Shown here: positions 20,385 to 32,568 of the stretch, one piece after another
Layout: each line of letters begins with the position of its first letter
How positions within the stretch are numbered: the stretch's first letter is position 1
Origin: Euryodendron excelsum
Lineage: Eukaryota > Streptophyta > Magnoliopsida > Ericales > Pentaphylacaceae
NCBI GenBank assembly: GCA_033060915.1
Contig: CM065381.1
Location: 30,471,336 to 30,535,335 of the forward strand
Length of the DNA: 64,000 bases
Reading direction: 5' to 3'
The notes under the pieces: model-generated
Told to the model about the DNA's origin: nothing
Seen by the model: only the letters and a program-made list of their open reading frames with translations
The model's database searches: none
Made by a program: the position numbers and the translations under genes

Positions 20385-23007
20385 TATAAATACACAAATA
20401 AATAAAGCCTCCAAAAAAGGTGAAAACAAGAAGCATATAATTATACAACCATTTCATGAAAAATAAATTAAACATTGTTTACAAGTGTTGATACTTGGGT
20501 CATGGACCTAATTTGGGGTTCCCATGGCTGGTCGACAAGTACACAGAGATATCCGTCATAGAAAACGTGTTCCAATTATAAATACACCCAAGACAACTAA
20601 CGTAAGTTGGTTTTGATTGTCCAACATTAACAGTAGAATACTCCTCTATTTGTGAGGATATCAAGTGAGTCAGAAGAAAAACTTTTTTTCTTTCTTTTTT
20701 TTTTTTTGATATATCAGCAACACTTAGAAGAAGTTCTATATATTGTGGGTTTTTGTTACTTCATTTTATGTAATAACATCCTATCGCGAGTGTTTGACAT
20801 TTGAGAAGATGAAAACAGCCATGAAAATTCCTTGTGATTTGATATGACTCCTTGTGTTTTAAGCGACAAAATTGCGCTTTGAGATTTTCGTTTCCACATT
20901 AATTTTTGATCTTCAACAAGAGGGTAAGTCAATTATCTTTAGGGCTTAGAATTTAGAAAAGAACAAGCCTACGAATTTTATCATTTAGAAGTTCATATGG
21001 CCCAAAGTTAGGTCAATGTTATCAATTACCAAGTAAAAAGCCGATAAAAGGTAGGATTAGATTGTGGCAATTTAGGTCATATTTAGATGAGTACTATCAT
21101 TTGTTGAGAAAAATTCTTATGGTTAGGTAATAGTGAGTTTTTCAATGTTTTTAGATTTTTTTCATATGGTCTTTTCCTTAAAAATCTCTCAATCTACATC
21201 AAATCGATATTGCCAATATAATAAACCCGTCACAATTTAATGGGATGGCTACTGAAAAATGCATTGTTACCTGACCACTGTACATTTTTCTCCCATTTTT
21301 TAGGTTTACAGGTTCACAATGCTCAATTTACCGAGTTTTTTTTACCACAAAATTGTTAGTTTTAAAAAAAAATTCCCAAACTAGTGCTCTTTTGAAACTA
21401 TTTTTTAATCTAGGTTGATTTTGTCATATCATACGCCACATACGAGAGAGAATGAGTAGGAGAGAGAATAAGCAAATAAAAAATTTACTAAAAAAATCTC
21501 CACTTTAAATGAAGGCTTAAATAAGCTATTTTTCTGAAAACTAGTACTCTCATTCATAACTAGGGTTTTATGCTATTGCTGAATCCTTACGGTTTGCTAA
21601 TGTCTGTAATTTCTAGCTGTCTTGCTTGGTGGAGTTTGTTTTGCTGCATTGCTTTGTCTTTACGGCTTGTTGATTCTACCGGTTGCGTGCTACTAGTACG
21701 TTTAATATTGTAAAAGAATAAATTCTCTCTCTTTCCCAAAACTCTCCTTATAGTCATTGAAATTAGCTGCTCCTCATGTGTTTCCTTTGAATAAATACCA
21801 ATTTTTGCTGATAACATTTATAAGCCTTTCTCAAGTTGTATAATATTCCCAGTAAAAATTTTTCCTTATAATGTTGATAGTGATAATAACTATAAAAGTC
21901 ATATTTCGTGTTAGTAAAGGACATTAGTCTCTATGCACTGTCTCTGTGAAAAGCCTATGCTTGAGAGTGAGATTCAGGGCCTTGCCCTTTTTCATTATGA
22001 GGACATGAATTTTTTGCCTGAATAACTGAAATTTTCGAAGCCTAAATTGGCAAAATTTTGCATAGGGTTGATTTTGGTGTTTTCATAAGTTAATAATCTT
22101 CAGGGCTTATTGCTTGTAATCCAGGCTAATGCAAAAAAGTTTTAGATATGAAGCACTTCTAGTTCTCGTTATTATATCAGTTTCAAGCAGCGCTTTTACT
22201 ATGATGCTTGTTTAATCTAATCAAATGTGCCCTCAAGCTTGATGTTCCTAATATTAGGATCTGACTCACGTTGAGATTGTGTGATTATTCTATTGTCATA
22301 GCATTGGCCAATAATATTGATTTGTTTATTTAACCCTTCATTTAAAATGGAGATTTTCCTAATAAATTTTTGGTTTGCTCATTCTCTCTCATATGTGGAG
22401 TATGATGTGGCAAAATTAACCTAACTCGGGAAATAGTTTCAAAAGAGCACTAGTTTAGAAATTTTTTTTTTAAAACCAACTATATTGTGGTAAAAAAACT
22501 CAAATTTACTTGATTGCTTTATGTTTGGATCATGAATTCGTAGAGGAAAATAAAAAGAAAAAGGAAAAAATTAAGAATTTTTTTTTGCTTGGTTAGGTAA
22601 AAAATGAACTATGTTTTTGTAAAAAATTTCAGTTTTTTTTAAATTATGTATTATAATAAATACGTGTAATTAATTTTATTTTCCTGATTCGACCATCTTA
22701 GGTCGATATAGATTAACTAAGGATAGATTAAGATAAAAAAATTTCACTCGTTGATAGATAAGTGTACTTTATTTATTTTGTTTTAATATTGAACTCTACA
22801 CAAGGTTGTTCAACCAAATTGATCGTTGACATGTTCACTACAGTCATGAATTTTTAATTAATGTGATATGCATAATTATTTTAGAAGAAGAAAATTATTA
22901 AAAGCTGTTGGGATTTCTTATCAAACATGTAATCATATGTATGGTAAAAGGAGTGGCATTCATGAAGCATTATTTTTCCGAGTTATGTGGTAAAAACATT
23001 TGCTAAT
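20385..23007 (+). repeat. Direct duplication, copy 2, interrupted
   Basis: Diverged second copy of 19265-20072. An unmatched ~700-bp stretch (20460-21155) and a Mutator-like element (21333-22501) separate its parts. After the TGTTGGG segment it carries TGGTGTCGC where copy 1 has the primer-site-like TGGTATCAA. Confidence 0.6.
21333..22501. mobile_element. Non-autonomous Mutator-like element with ~190-bp terminal inverted repeats
   Basis: The left end starts GAGTTTTTTTTACCACAA and the right end is its near-exact inverse (TTGTGGTAAAAAAACTC). Pairing continues for ~190 bp (21333-21528 against 22316-22501). The flanks form a 9-bp imperfect duplication, CAATTTACC (21324-21332) and AAATTTACT (22502-22510), with 7 of 9 equal. 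Long terminal repeats plus 9-bp duplications are the hallmark of the Mutator superfamily. The element interrupts copy 2 of the duplication exactly where copy 1 is continuous. The ~790-bp core has no transposase; it could hold captured host sequence. Confidence 0.85.
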
Positions 23008-23090
23008 AAATGGTGTCGCAACTTTTAAAAAAAAAACACAAATGGAATCAAAAGGTGACTACCACACTATTCGGTGATTAAAAGTGAACG

Positions 23091-23115
23091 TATATATATA
23101 TATATATATATATAT
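23091..23115. repeat. (TA)n microsatellite
   Basis: Twelve or so TA units ending the duplicated region. Confidence 0.9.
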
Positions 23116-23927
23116 GTATTTTTTGTAACTACTAGTAAACAACAACTTATATTCCTAAAAAAATTTGCGAAAATAATTTAAAATATATGCGTATAAATTT
23201 GTTATGGATGTAAAATTTGAGGGCTGGTTGGGCTGGGCTTAAAGCCTAAAAAAATTGTGACCCCGTCGCGGGCCCCACGTTATTCAGCCCACACTCATTA
23301 TTGTCGCACACTTTATTACTTTGAATTAAGAGATGGGTCCTGTTTAGGGGCCCACTAGGGATTGGACCAAATGGAATGCATATGGCAAAAATTCCAATAA
23401 TTTCCAGTATAAAAAGAAAGAAAAATATACCATAAGCGCATAAAAAGACAAATATCATAAAGATAAATCCATTTGAGATTTTTTGTGGAGTTAAAAAAAA
23501 AAAAAGATTTGTGAGACTTCTTTCTTAATTTAGCTGCTGGTGTAAATGATTACAGACATGAACGCCCTCATCTCAGGAGTTTCTTTTTTTGAAAAATATT
23601 TGGGCAAATTTGTTTTATTTTGTGGTTTTGTGGCACATTTTAAAGCCTGAATTTCTTCAACTCCCATTATTAGAGCCAGATGAGACTTATAGTCTGTTTG
23701 AAACTTTGAAAAGGAAAAGGAAGGGAAGAAAAAATTGCTGTTTTCTATCATTTTTTTGTTTAGTTTTGTAAAAAAAAATAATGAGAAAGAAAAAAAGAAA
23801 AAGAGAGAGATTGATTTAAAATTTCTCTCATTTTCTCTTTCCCTTTCCTCCCTTTGTCTCCCCAAGTTCCAAACCAGCTGTTAGTTACCACAGGCCACAA
23901 AGACCAGGGGTATAGATGCATACAATA
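23116..23927. other. Intergenic sequence, no gene recognised
   Basis: AT-rich, with a small GC-rich block (23220-23360) and CT-rich runs near 23820-23865. The right end is the 3' flank of the kelch pseudogene. Confidence 0.5.
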
Positions 23928-24585
23928 TTATGAGACTTGTTCGAGAACGCAACATTGGCAGCATAGCTCTTTCTCCCCTTCCACTTCCACTCGCTCAAGC
24001 TCCTCCAATCATCCCCATTTGCAGACGTGTCAAACACGTGGACAAGCTATCTCAGTTTCGAGATATCCCCTGGCATATGATAGCCCGCCAAGAAGTACAG
24101 GTGGGTCCCTATTGGTGCCATGGTAAGGTATAGCCGTTGGAATGGTGGCCAATTTGCTTCCGTGGCATTTGACGTGGAAGCTGGAGATGATAAGAATATG
24201 CAAGTGTGACCCATCAACTATATCCCACATATTGAGTTTTCTCTCATAGGCCTCAATATGGCCTTTGATGCATTTAAGCAATCTTCAGAGCTGAAAAGCT
24301 TCCCATCAACATCCACAAATTGATTAGGTGGCACATCTAGCTCCCACATCCTTTTCACGAGCTGCCACTTGGCGTCCTGCATGTCGTACGCCTCAGCCGA
24401 GCTCCTCTCCAACGTGTACGGTCCTCGCCTATCGGAGTCTCTTCTCTTAGCAACCCCCCTTACCACGTGGATTTTCCCCTCCCAAGTCACACCTACACAT
24501 TTGTACCTCAATGTGCACATGTTAGGCAATGGCTTCCACTCATCCAATGCAGGGTCATAGACCTCGGCCAATGAAGTGGGGCAAG
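23928..24585 (-). pseudogene. F-box/kelch-repeat protein, C-terminal half, KMD-like, broken
   Basis: On the minus strand, kelch-type repeats are clear: AEVYDPALDEWKPLP, then RYKCVGVTWEGKIHVV, then SSAEAYD, then VDGKLFSSEDCLNA. A single-base frameshift near 24270 moves the reading to GHIEAYERKLNMWD. Further stretches (YLTMAPIGTHLYFLAGY and VFDTSANGDDWRS) are followed by a TAG and another shift. The end is GEKELCCQCCVLEQ and TAA at 23930-23928, resembling the cysteine-rich tail of plant KISS ME DEADLY-type F-box/kelch proteins. Those are SCF ubiquitin-ligase adaptors (cytokinin signalling and phenylpropanoid enzymes). The N-terminal F-box and first repeats are missing upstream of ~24585. It looks like a 5'-truncated pseudogene. 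Confidence 0.85.
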
Positions 24586-26514
24586 GTAATTTTTTTGAAA
24601 GCGGATCCAAAAAATTTGTTGAAGCGGGGCAAGGTAATTTTTTTTTTGAAATTTGGTGGGTTGAGATGATTTTTTTTAAAATTTTAGAGAGCTAGCACAC
24701 ATTTTATTTTATAAATACACCAAAATACATGGAACTTGAGCAGAATTTTGAAAACTACCCTGTTGCCCAATTAAAGGGTAGGTCCGCCACTGCCTTAGTT
24801 GTTGGTTCTGTAGTTAACACCTATGTTTTTTTTCTTATTACTGATGATAGAATGTTTTGTAAATAAGTCAGTTCATTGTCCTTTTTCTGCTTCAAAGGAT
24901 GATTATGGGAGAATTTCAAGGCAAAATAAGATTTTGTGAGAACAGAACACATGCTATACCTATCATTGTGGGGGTGAATCTTCCATTTCCTTTTGTAATT
25001 TAGCACTTGAATGTTTTTATTTATGTGCCATATCTGTGATGGGATTTTATGGCCTTTTTTTTTTCAAGTTTCTTCGTCAAGGCTTGTAACTAGATTTGTA
25101 GCAACTGATACGTTTAAGAAATGATGCACTGCATCTCAAACTTGCAATGAATTACATTGTGACTACAGTTATTGAAACAATAGTTGCCAAAAATGAAAGT
25201 GTAAGCTGAAACCATACAAAAAATGGAACCGTGAAACGGGGTCTAAAAAATTATGAAAAATAGAAAACACTTGAAAATATAAAATTAAATAGAATATTTA
25301 TAAAAAAAATATTAAAAACCCTAATACATAATATAAAATATTTATAATAATTTTAAGATCAAATAAAATACTAATACTACACAATGTCTATTGAATTTTA
25401 TTAAAAAATTATATGCTATCATCTAATAACAAGATTTGATAATATCAAAACTACTAAAAATTATGAGAAGCGAGTTTCTAAGGAGTTTTCATAATATTTT
25501 TTATGAGTTTCTGATAAATTTATTTAAATTATATTAGAGCTTTGGAAATATCTCAAAATTGTTTCCTATAAATTTTCTTAAAATTTCATGGTTAAATGCA
25601 GTTCCTTAGTGGGGCAGTACGTTGCCTAGTGACCGCCTGACCGGTTCTATTGAGTTGATGGGTTCATCAATTTATGCAGTGGCAGAAACTTAGCTACAAG
25701 CGGAGTCCCAATTTTTTCCGAACCCATAAAATATATATGTAAGGTTTATATATATTGTGTCAGCAAAAATTTATTTTGTCAGCACCTGTTATAGTTTAAA
25801 AACCTTTTCAAGGATTTAACTTAATCAGATATCAGAATTTTTATGTAGTATAATATGAGTCCTACTCAAAATTTTTTGTACGCTTTAGCCCAATAACATC
25901 AACAGTCAGTGGTTCTTTTAATATGCGAAGAAAACTTAAGATATAATAATTATTCCTAGGTTAAAATTTATGTTTGAAGATTTATATTCTCATCTATACC
26001 TACATTGGCTTCACTATAAATTCTTTTTTGGCACATTGTTTAGTCTTTTTCATATAATTCTTTTGTTATTTTTTCATAACTGGTAGTCTGAGACAGAACC
26101 GTCCTAAACACCCATGTTTATCACTGTTGATGTTGCAGTTGAGTAGGCTAATTTATCCGGTTAGGCCATTAGCTCTCTGAAACATTTTTCTTTATTAAAA
26201 TTAAGAAAAATCCTGTTTTTTAAAAATAAAGTACAAAAAACGTAATCAGAATGATGTTGCAATATCATTTTATAATTACTAGTCGCATGATGGGTGTTTA
26301 AAATAAAATATTTTCATTCAATCACATTATTAAAAAATTATATATATAATTTTCTGTTTGTATAACATTATTATAGTATTAATGACATTGCAAGTGTGTT
26401 TTTTGAAAATCTTGATATTAATATTGGCTCACAAAGACGGCAAGTGCAATTCGTCTCCTAAAGGCTATATTTCAAACACTTTTAGATACATACACACCCA
26501 AACATATTTGGGTT
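24586..26514. other. AT-rich intergenic sequence with mobile-element scraps
   Basis: A direct repeat around GGGGCAAGGTAATTTTTTT (24573 and 24627) and hAT-like end motifs (GGTCCGCCACTG at 24781; GCAGTGGCAGAAACT near 25677) suggest decayed insertions. No gene or full element could be delimited. Confidence 0.4.
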
Positions 26515-26519
26515 ATTAC

Positions 26520-28374
26520 CGTTGGGTACGTGTTTTGTATTCTATGTGGGTATATTCAATTGTGAGTTGTACATGTATTGAGGTTGAATTGTGGGAACTG
26601 GTACTCTCTTAAGGGATTCAATATGTGTACATTTTTTTCTAATTGTATAGGGACTAAAATTTCTGATTTTGACTTTAAACAGAAAGCTTAGAGAACTCTA
26701 GAGTTGGCTCGTGTCTGAGGTTGGTTTTGAGAGCGAAGAGATAGGAGAGAGAGACAGTGGAGAAACACTAGGAGTTGATTAGTGGATGTGCATGGCTATA
26801 GGGTTCAGGATACTAGGGAGAGCGGGGAAGTAGTCGCAGATAGCTTCAAGGCTTAGATTACCATTGAGCATGGAAGCAGTTATTGTTTCAGGTTCAGGTA
26901 TTAATGCTAGTTTTAAGTGTTTTGTAATTGTCTTAGATTTATAATCTTTAGTAAACTTCTCTCACCGGTGAATATAAGTAAATTCGTTATTTTACAAAAC
27001 TATGAAATTGTCACTGTGTATTGGTTCGCTCTATAGATGTGCAATGAAAATACTGCAAGCATACAGCCGCGTTTGTAGTTTAATTTGGGAGTTTAGATGT
27101 CGATTCTTTCAAAGTTCAAACCCAATATAGGTTAGAGCGCTCAACCTAAGCTCTATGTAACTTTGGACAGAATTACAGTTGTGTGATTTGAAACTAAGTA
27201 ACAAAAAGACCGAAAATCTTTTGAGGTTTTGAAAAATTGGTTTAATTAATCTACTTGAAAGCAATTAAACTAAATGTGATTGTTAAAATGGAAAGGGGCT
27301 TGAATGCAAATGTTTTAATTGGCAAAGACTTTACAAGATTTCAATATAGGTGTATATATAACTCAATAAAAGATCTTTCCATGGACCTTTGATTCGAAAG
27401 ATTTTGACTATGAAAATTAGGGGTCATTAGTAATAAAGTCTAGATTTGCAACTAATCAAAGTTTTATAGATTTAATTCATTAATTTGTGCAATCTCTATA
27501 CCGACCCTAAGATTGTTCATAGAAATTACCAAACAAAACTTTGAATGTAAGTTTTCTAACCAATCTAGGTTTCTATTGCAATGAATACAAGTTATAAAGA
27601 ATAAAATCAAAGAAAAGCATTATAACTCCATGAAAGCTTGAAAACCCTAGGCCAATATTCACATTTGCATTCAAGATAGAATTTAACTATTAAAATCCAT
27701 GGAAAAAAGCATGAAAATGAAAGTATTTTGCATTGAAATGTAAATCCAAGTGCTTGAATACAAGGAAATCAATGGAAATATAAAAAATCTACCCTGTCTC
27801 TCTCAGAAACTCTCTAAAATCCTAAAAAAACAAGATATACGAACCTTAAAATCTATTATTTTCCTTACAAAAACATAAAAATCTACTTTAAATAACTGTA
27901 GATGTTGACTGTTCAAACACCCTAGTCGACTGTTCAAATTAACGTTCACATGCTAGTGAATGACTATTGAGCGGGAAATCGACCTTTATGAATCTTTCCA
28001 TTTCTATCACACACTATCGAACTTGATTCGAATGGGAAAATGAACTCTTTGAATCTTCAACTACTATTTGAACACTGGGGCCGTTCGAATTGATAAGATT
28101 GGCGTTCGGATGTCTATTCACACGATGGGATCTTTTGTTTGAACTCTCCTTATGATTTTGTTCTATTTGACCTTTTTAAACTCCATTTTCTACACAAGAT
28201 TTGATAAAACAACTTTAGAAATAAATCTAACTAATAAAACAGTATTAAATCTAATTTGGAGCTAACAACAACTAAATTGGACAATTGGATTACACTTTTA
28301 AAATGTAATCACTTATTGCTTTTTTTTTTTTAGTTCCGAGTGCTTCCGTATAATTGCGCGGTTTAAATTCAACA
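26520..28374 (+). repeat. Solo copia-type LTR, split by a nested LTR
   Basis: The outer element begins CGTTGGG (a decayed TGTTGGG) and ends TTCAACA. It is flanked by a perfect 5-bp duplication ATTAC (26515-26519 and 28375-28379). Without the nested LTR at 27022-28311 it is about 560 bp. Its middle (26690-27000) has the AG-rich and TTGTAATT/ATAATCTT features common around copia R-U5. No primer site follows, so it is a solo LTR. Confidence 0.75.
27022..28311 (-). repeat. Solo LTR, TGATT family, reverse, nested
   Basis: On the minus strand it starts TGATTACATTTTAAAAGTG, parallel to the LTR head at 11017. It ends with a segment parallel to that LTR tail (plus strand TGGTTCGCTC against TGATTCACTC). 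The flanks TGTAT (27017-27021) and CTTAT (28312-28316) agree at 3 of 5 positions. Diverged GTTCGAAC-like palindromes lie at about 27910-28140. Confidence 0.75.
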
Positions 28375-28379
28375 ATTAC

Positions 28380-29090
28380 ATGTATACTGTTCATGTACGG
28401 AGCCAAAAGTACCTTATGAAATCGAAATGTTCATGTATGTAAGTGAAGTTTCATGAATGAGTTAGTTGTATTTGGTACATATACATGCTTACATACATGT
28501 TCTTGAAAGCTTTGCACTCTTAACTTATTTTAGCTGAAGTGGAACGGAAATTTTAAGTATGTGTTTTTCCCTAATTTGTCTCTCCTAAATGTTTGAGTGT
28601 ATGTGTTTCATAATTTCTAACAAAGTAGCATTAGGGCTTGCCATAAATTCCAACATATGAAAAAGGAGAAGAATTTCTTCTAAAAAAAAAGGAAAAAGAA
28701 AAAAACATGGCCTCGCATTACCTTGTACGGTGGTGTTTGGTAACGACCAAACCATCCATCCATTAGTAAACCTCTCCTTCTTTCTTCCTCTTGTTCTTTC
28801 TCTCTTTTTATTTTTTTTTGTTGTTAGGTTAATAACATCATATGATAGTACATCGTATGGGGGGAGAGGGCGGAGCCCCACCACTTGGGCAGGCCGTGTG
28901 CTCTCCGACTAATGTGTCAAGTGGGAGCAACAGGACTATGGTGATGTTGACATTACAATCTTGGTGAAGGTTACGAAGAGTCAATTACATTTTGGACGTG
29001 TGTGCTTCGTCTGTACAATGCAATGCATAAGAGTAAGAGTTGATCAAATCATAAAAAGTTAATTTAAAATTCACAATAATTAATTATACA
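28380..29090. other. Intergenic sequence, no gene recognised
   Basis: Contains pyrimidine-rich runs (28765-28820) and a short GC-rich patch (28855-28910). Nothing could be assigned. Confidence 0.45.
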
Positions 29091-29480
29091 ATCGTATTGT
29101 ATATTTAAAATATAAATAGATATTGATATATATATATATAGTATTTTATTTAATTATAATCACATTTTTAGATATTAAGTTTAGAAAAAGTCTTGACAAT
29201 CTGATATTATATATATATATCTTATCTATCTCACAAAACTAAATCTTATCTTTTTTTATATATATATTACAAAATTAATACATCGTATCGTATCTCTAAA
29301 ATGTAAATAAATATTGATATATATATATATATATGATATTTTATTTAATTATAATATTTTTTTTTTATAGATATTAAGTTCAAAAAAAGTCTTGACAATC
29401 TGATATTATATATATGGATCTTATCTATATAACAAAACTAATCCTATCTTATCTTATATATATATATATATATATATCTT
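29091..29480 (+). repeat. Two-copy tandem duplication, ~195-bp unit
   Basis: Shared blocks recur 191-199 bp apart: ATCGTAT (29091 and 29282) and TCTTGACAATCTGATATTAT (29191 and 29390). Each copy contains two TA runs whose length differs. Confidence 0.75.
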
Positions 29481-30489
29481 ACAAAACTAATGCAGCAAGT
29501 TTAATAAAAGAATAAATTCAATAGTTATCTAATTAATTACCCCTGTGATATGACATTTTAAAAGTATCTGAACATTTAGAGTGTCACGTATGAGAGAGGT
29601 AAAATATAAGGACAAACATAACTTATATATATATATATATATGATTGTAATGGTTTGTATTTTATACCAAATTTTTCTTTGAGATTTTTATTTTTAATCA
29701 TAATAATTAAATTCTTATATTTTTAATTTATTATAATGTCAATTTTATTAATTTCTATTTGAAAAATAAATAAATAAAATCACATGTGAATCATTAGTGT
29801 AATCAATTCTATGATATATATATATATATAATATAATTAGACTTTATATAAAAACTTTTAATTTGGCTCAAGATATGTATGAAGTTAAAACTATTAAAAT
29901 TTACATTTTGCCTCTTGATTTTGTCATGCACTTGTCACATGTGAATGTGAATATTTTTACTTATTTTCAAACAGAAGTTAAAAAAAAGTTGACATTGAAA
30001 CAAATTAGGAGTATAAAGACTTAATTATTATAATTAAAAATGAAGGTCCTGAAATAATACTTAGTGTAAAGTATAAGTGTGCAAAGTGTAATTAACTCAA
30101 TTAAATATTATATAGCACCCACAAGGAAGGTCTTTGTTTGGTTCAATCGCAAGAGAAGTTAGAAATAATAGACTACTAGGTGTCAATTTGGATAATGCAA
30201 TGAAAGTGATTATGCTTATTGAATGATAATCTTATGCCTTGCATTGAGAAACATAACTTATATAATATAGAATTATCGATATATTGAATCATTAAATTTT
30301 TGCTTACTGATGGATCCAATCCAATCCAATATTAGAGAATTTCAAAGTAAACCTATTATCGTAGATTCTAATCATTTACTTTGTAACATCTAAAAATAGA
30401 TAAATAAATACGTAGCTAAGAATGCAAAAAGAGATAGGAAGATGCCTTTATTGAAAATTTTAAAATTTGAAACATTTAAAGAGAAATAA

Positions 30490-30523
<34 letters not shown>

Positions 30524-31381
30524 CAAAATGTACAAAAAAAGATAGAAAAATACTTTTGTTGAAAGATTTGGAGAAGTTCTATTTTGTTTTAACGTCACAG
30601 ATCTACAAAAGCAATTAAAAACTTAAGGGAGCAACTTTGCATAAGGAATATATCTACGTTTCTCATGTAACATATTTGAATGAGAACAATGTTTAAGACA
30701 TATTTATCTAAATAGTTAAATCCTAATTAAAAAATATTATTTTATGTTTAACTAATTATATTAGTTTAGATCATTCAAAACTTTCATGTATATATGTCTA
30801 ATATTCCTACATATCCGAATAGATCATTGTTTGATGATTAAGTATTGTTTGACATAATTTACTGAGAGATTATATAGGAGATAATTTATTGAAACTTAAT
30901 TAGTTAAGACTTTGTATTTAAATAGGAAACTTTTATTGGTTAAGACTTTATATTTCAATTAAAAACTTTATTATATCACAATAAAAATTTGTGGGCCATT
31001 TAGGATTTTTATTAATAAAAAAGAAAGTTTTCATTGGTAGATTACTATAATTTTTGTCAAAATAGGACTTGTGTATCTAATAGAAAATTTAATCAGATTA
31101 GTATAACAAAACAGAATATCTAAAAAGTTACAGATCACAACTCATACATGTATAAATTAATAAACATTTGCATTACTCTTGTGACATGCTATTTTAAAAA
31201 TATAACAGCATAAAAAATACCACCTAAGTGCTACCTAAGAGAGAGGTAAAATAAAAAAGTGAACACTACTTATATATATATACATATATATTTGTGATCA
31301 AATCCAACCAGAAAGAGTCTAGATTCTCTTAACCTAGATTATAAAGTTAATTGTAAAGTAAACTTATGATTGGTACACGTG
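29481..31381. other. Very AT-rich region with TA arrays
   Basis: (TA)n runs occur near 29620-29642, 29814-29830, 30494-30521 and 31270-31290. No coding frame, RNA gene or delimited element is seen. Confidence 0.5.
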
Positions 31382-32520
31382 TGATGACTACACTCGTAAT
31401 ATAATAATCTATTAACACTCAAGTGCAGGTACGGCAAAACAGTAAATAAAATCCGGCAAGATCAGAGTTGATCCACAGGAAATAGTTATCCAAACATGCA
31501 AAGTTAATTGTTAAAATTCACCGACGATAGAAGATTAGATACTGACTAAGCTATGCTAAATACCGTATTATTGCAATAGTTTCATTTGGAACTAAGCCAA
31601 CTTGTTTGAATTCCACCATGAATAGTACCAATGAGATCTGGATAATTGGTGAAAAAACAAAATCAAATAGTAATTAAATAAAACAGTTTGTTTTGGGAGG
31701 TTTGGAGATTGTTGAATTAGACTTTAAATTAAACTTAATAAAACAGTTGTTGATCCAATTGATTCGATCATCCGATTCACTCAAAATTTTAATGGAGGTT
31801 TTGTAACCCAAATTATTGGTTTCGTCTTGAGTCTTTGATTCAGAAGATTTAATGATTAAAATAAAATTTAATAATAATTAAATCTAGAATAATAAGAATT
31901 AAAGTCATAAATTCATACCATCGATTTGTGCAGTAATTATACCAAATTAAAATTTTTGCATAAAAATTATCAAACTTAGTCAAGAATCTAAGTTTTCTAA
32001 AAAATCTAGAATTTAATTACCAAAAATTGAAAGATTTTAAAGATAAAACAATAAAAACTCAATTACCTCCATTGACATTCCAAAATCCTTAGTTGAACTT
32101 CACAATTGGTTTCAAGAATAAAACTAGCTACTTATAGTATTGAAAAGAAAAGATATAGCTTGAAAAATAAAATAACTTCATAAATAAAAGAATTCTTACA
32201 ACAGAATAACGGAAAAAAAAAGACTAAAAGGAAAATAATTATTTAAGTAAAAAACTGCTAGTAAACTAACTGAAAATCTATTTCTAAGAAAGAAAATAAT
32301 TGAAGAAAGCAAACTCTCCCCCTCTCTTCCTCTCTGCCCTTTTTTCCTCGTTTTTCATTTGTTCTCCCCTTTTTTTGCTGTCCTCCATCCTCTCTTAATA
32401 GTCAAATTGAGGTTTTTTTTATTATTTTTTTCTTCTTTTCCTTTTTTTTTTCTTCTTTTCTTCTTGTCCTTGTCGACTTGTGTCGGTCGTCCCTTCTTGT
32501 CTTCTTCACCTGCACACACC

Positions 32521-32568
<48 letters not shown>

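Noticed and set aside
24781..25695. Possible hAT element between GGTCCGCCACTG and GCAGTGGCAGAAACT
   Set aside because: The motifs face the wrong way for the two ends of one element, and no 8-bp duplication was seen.
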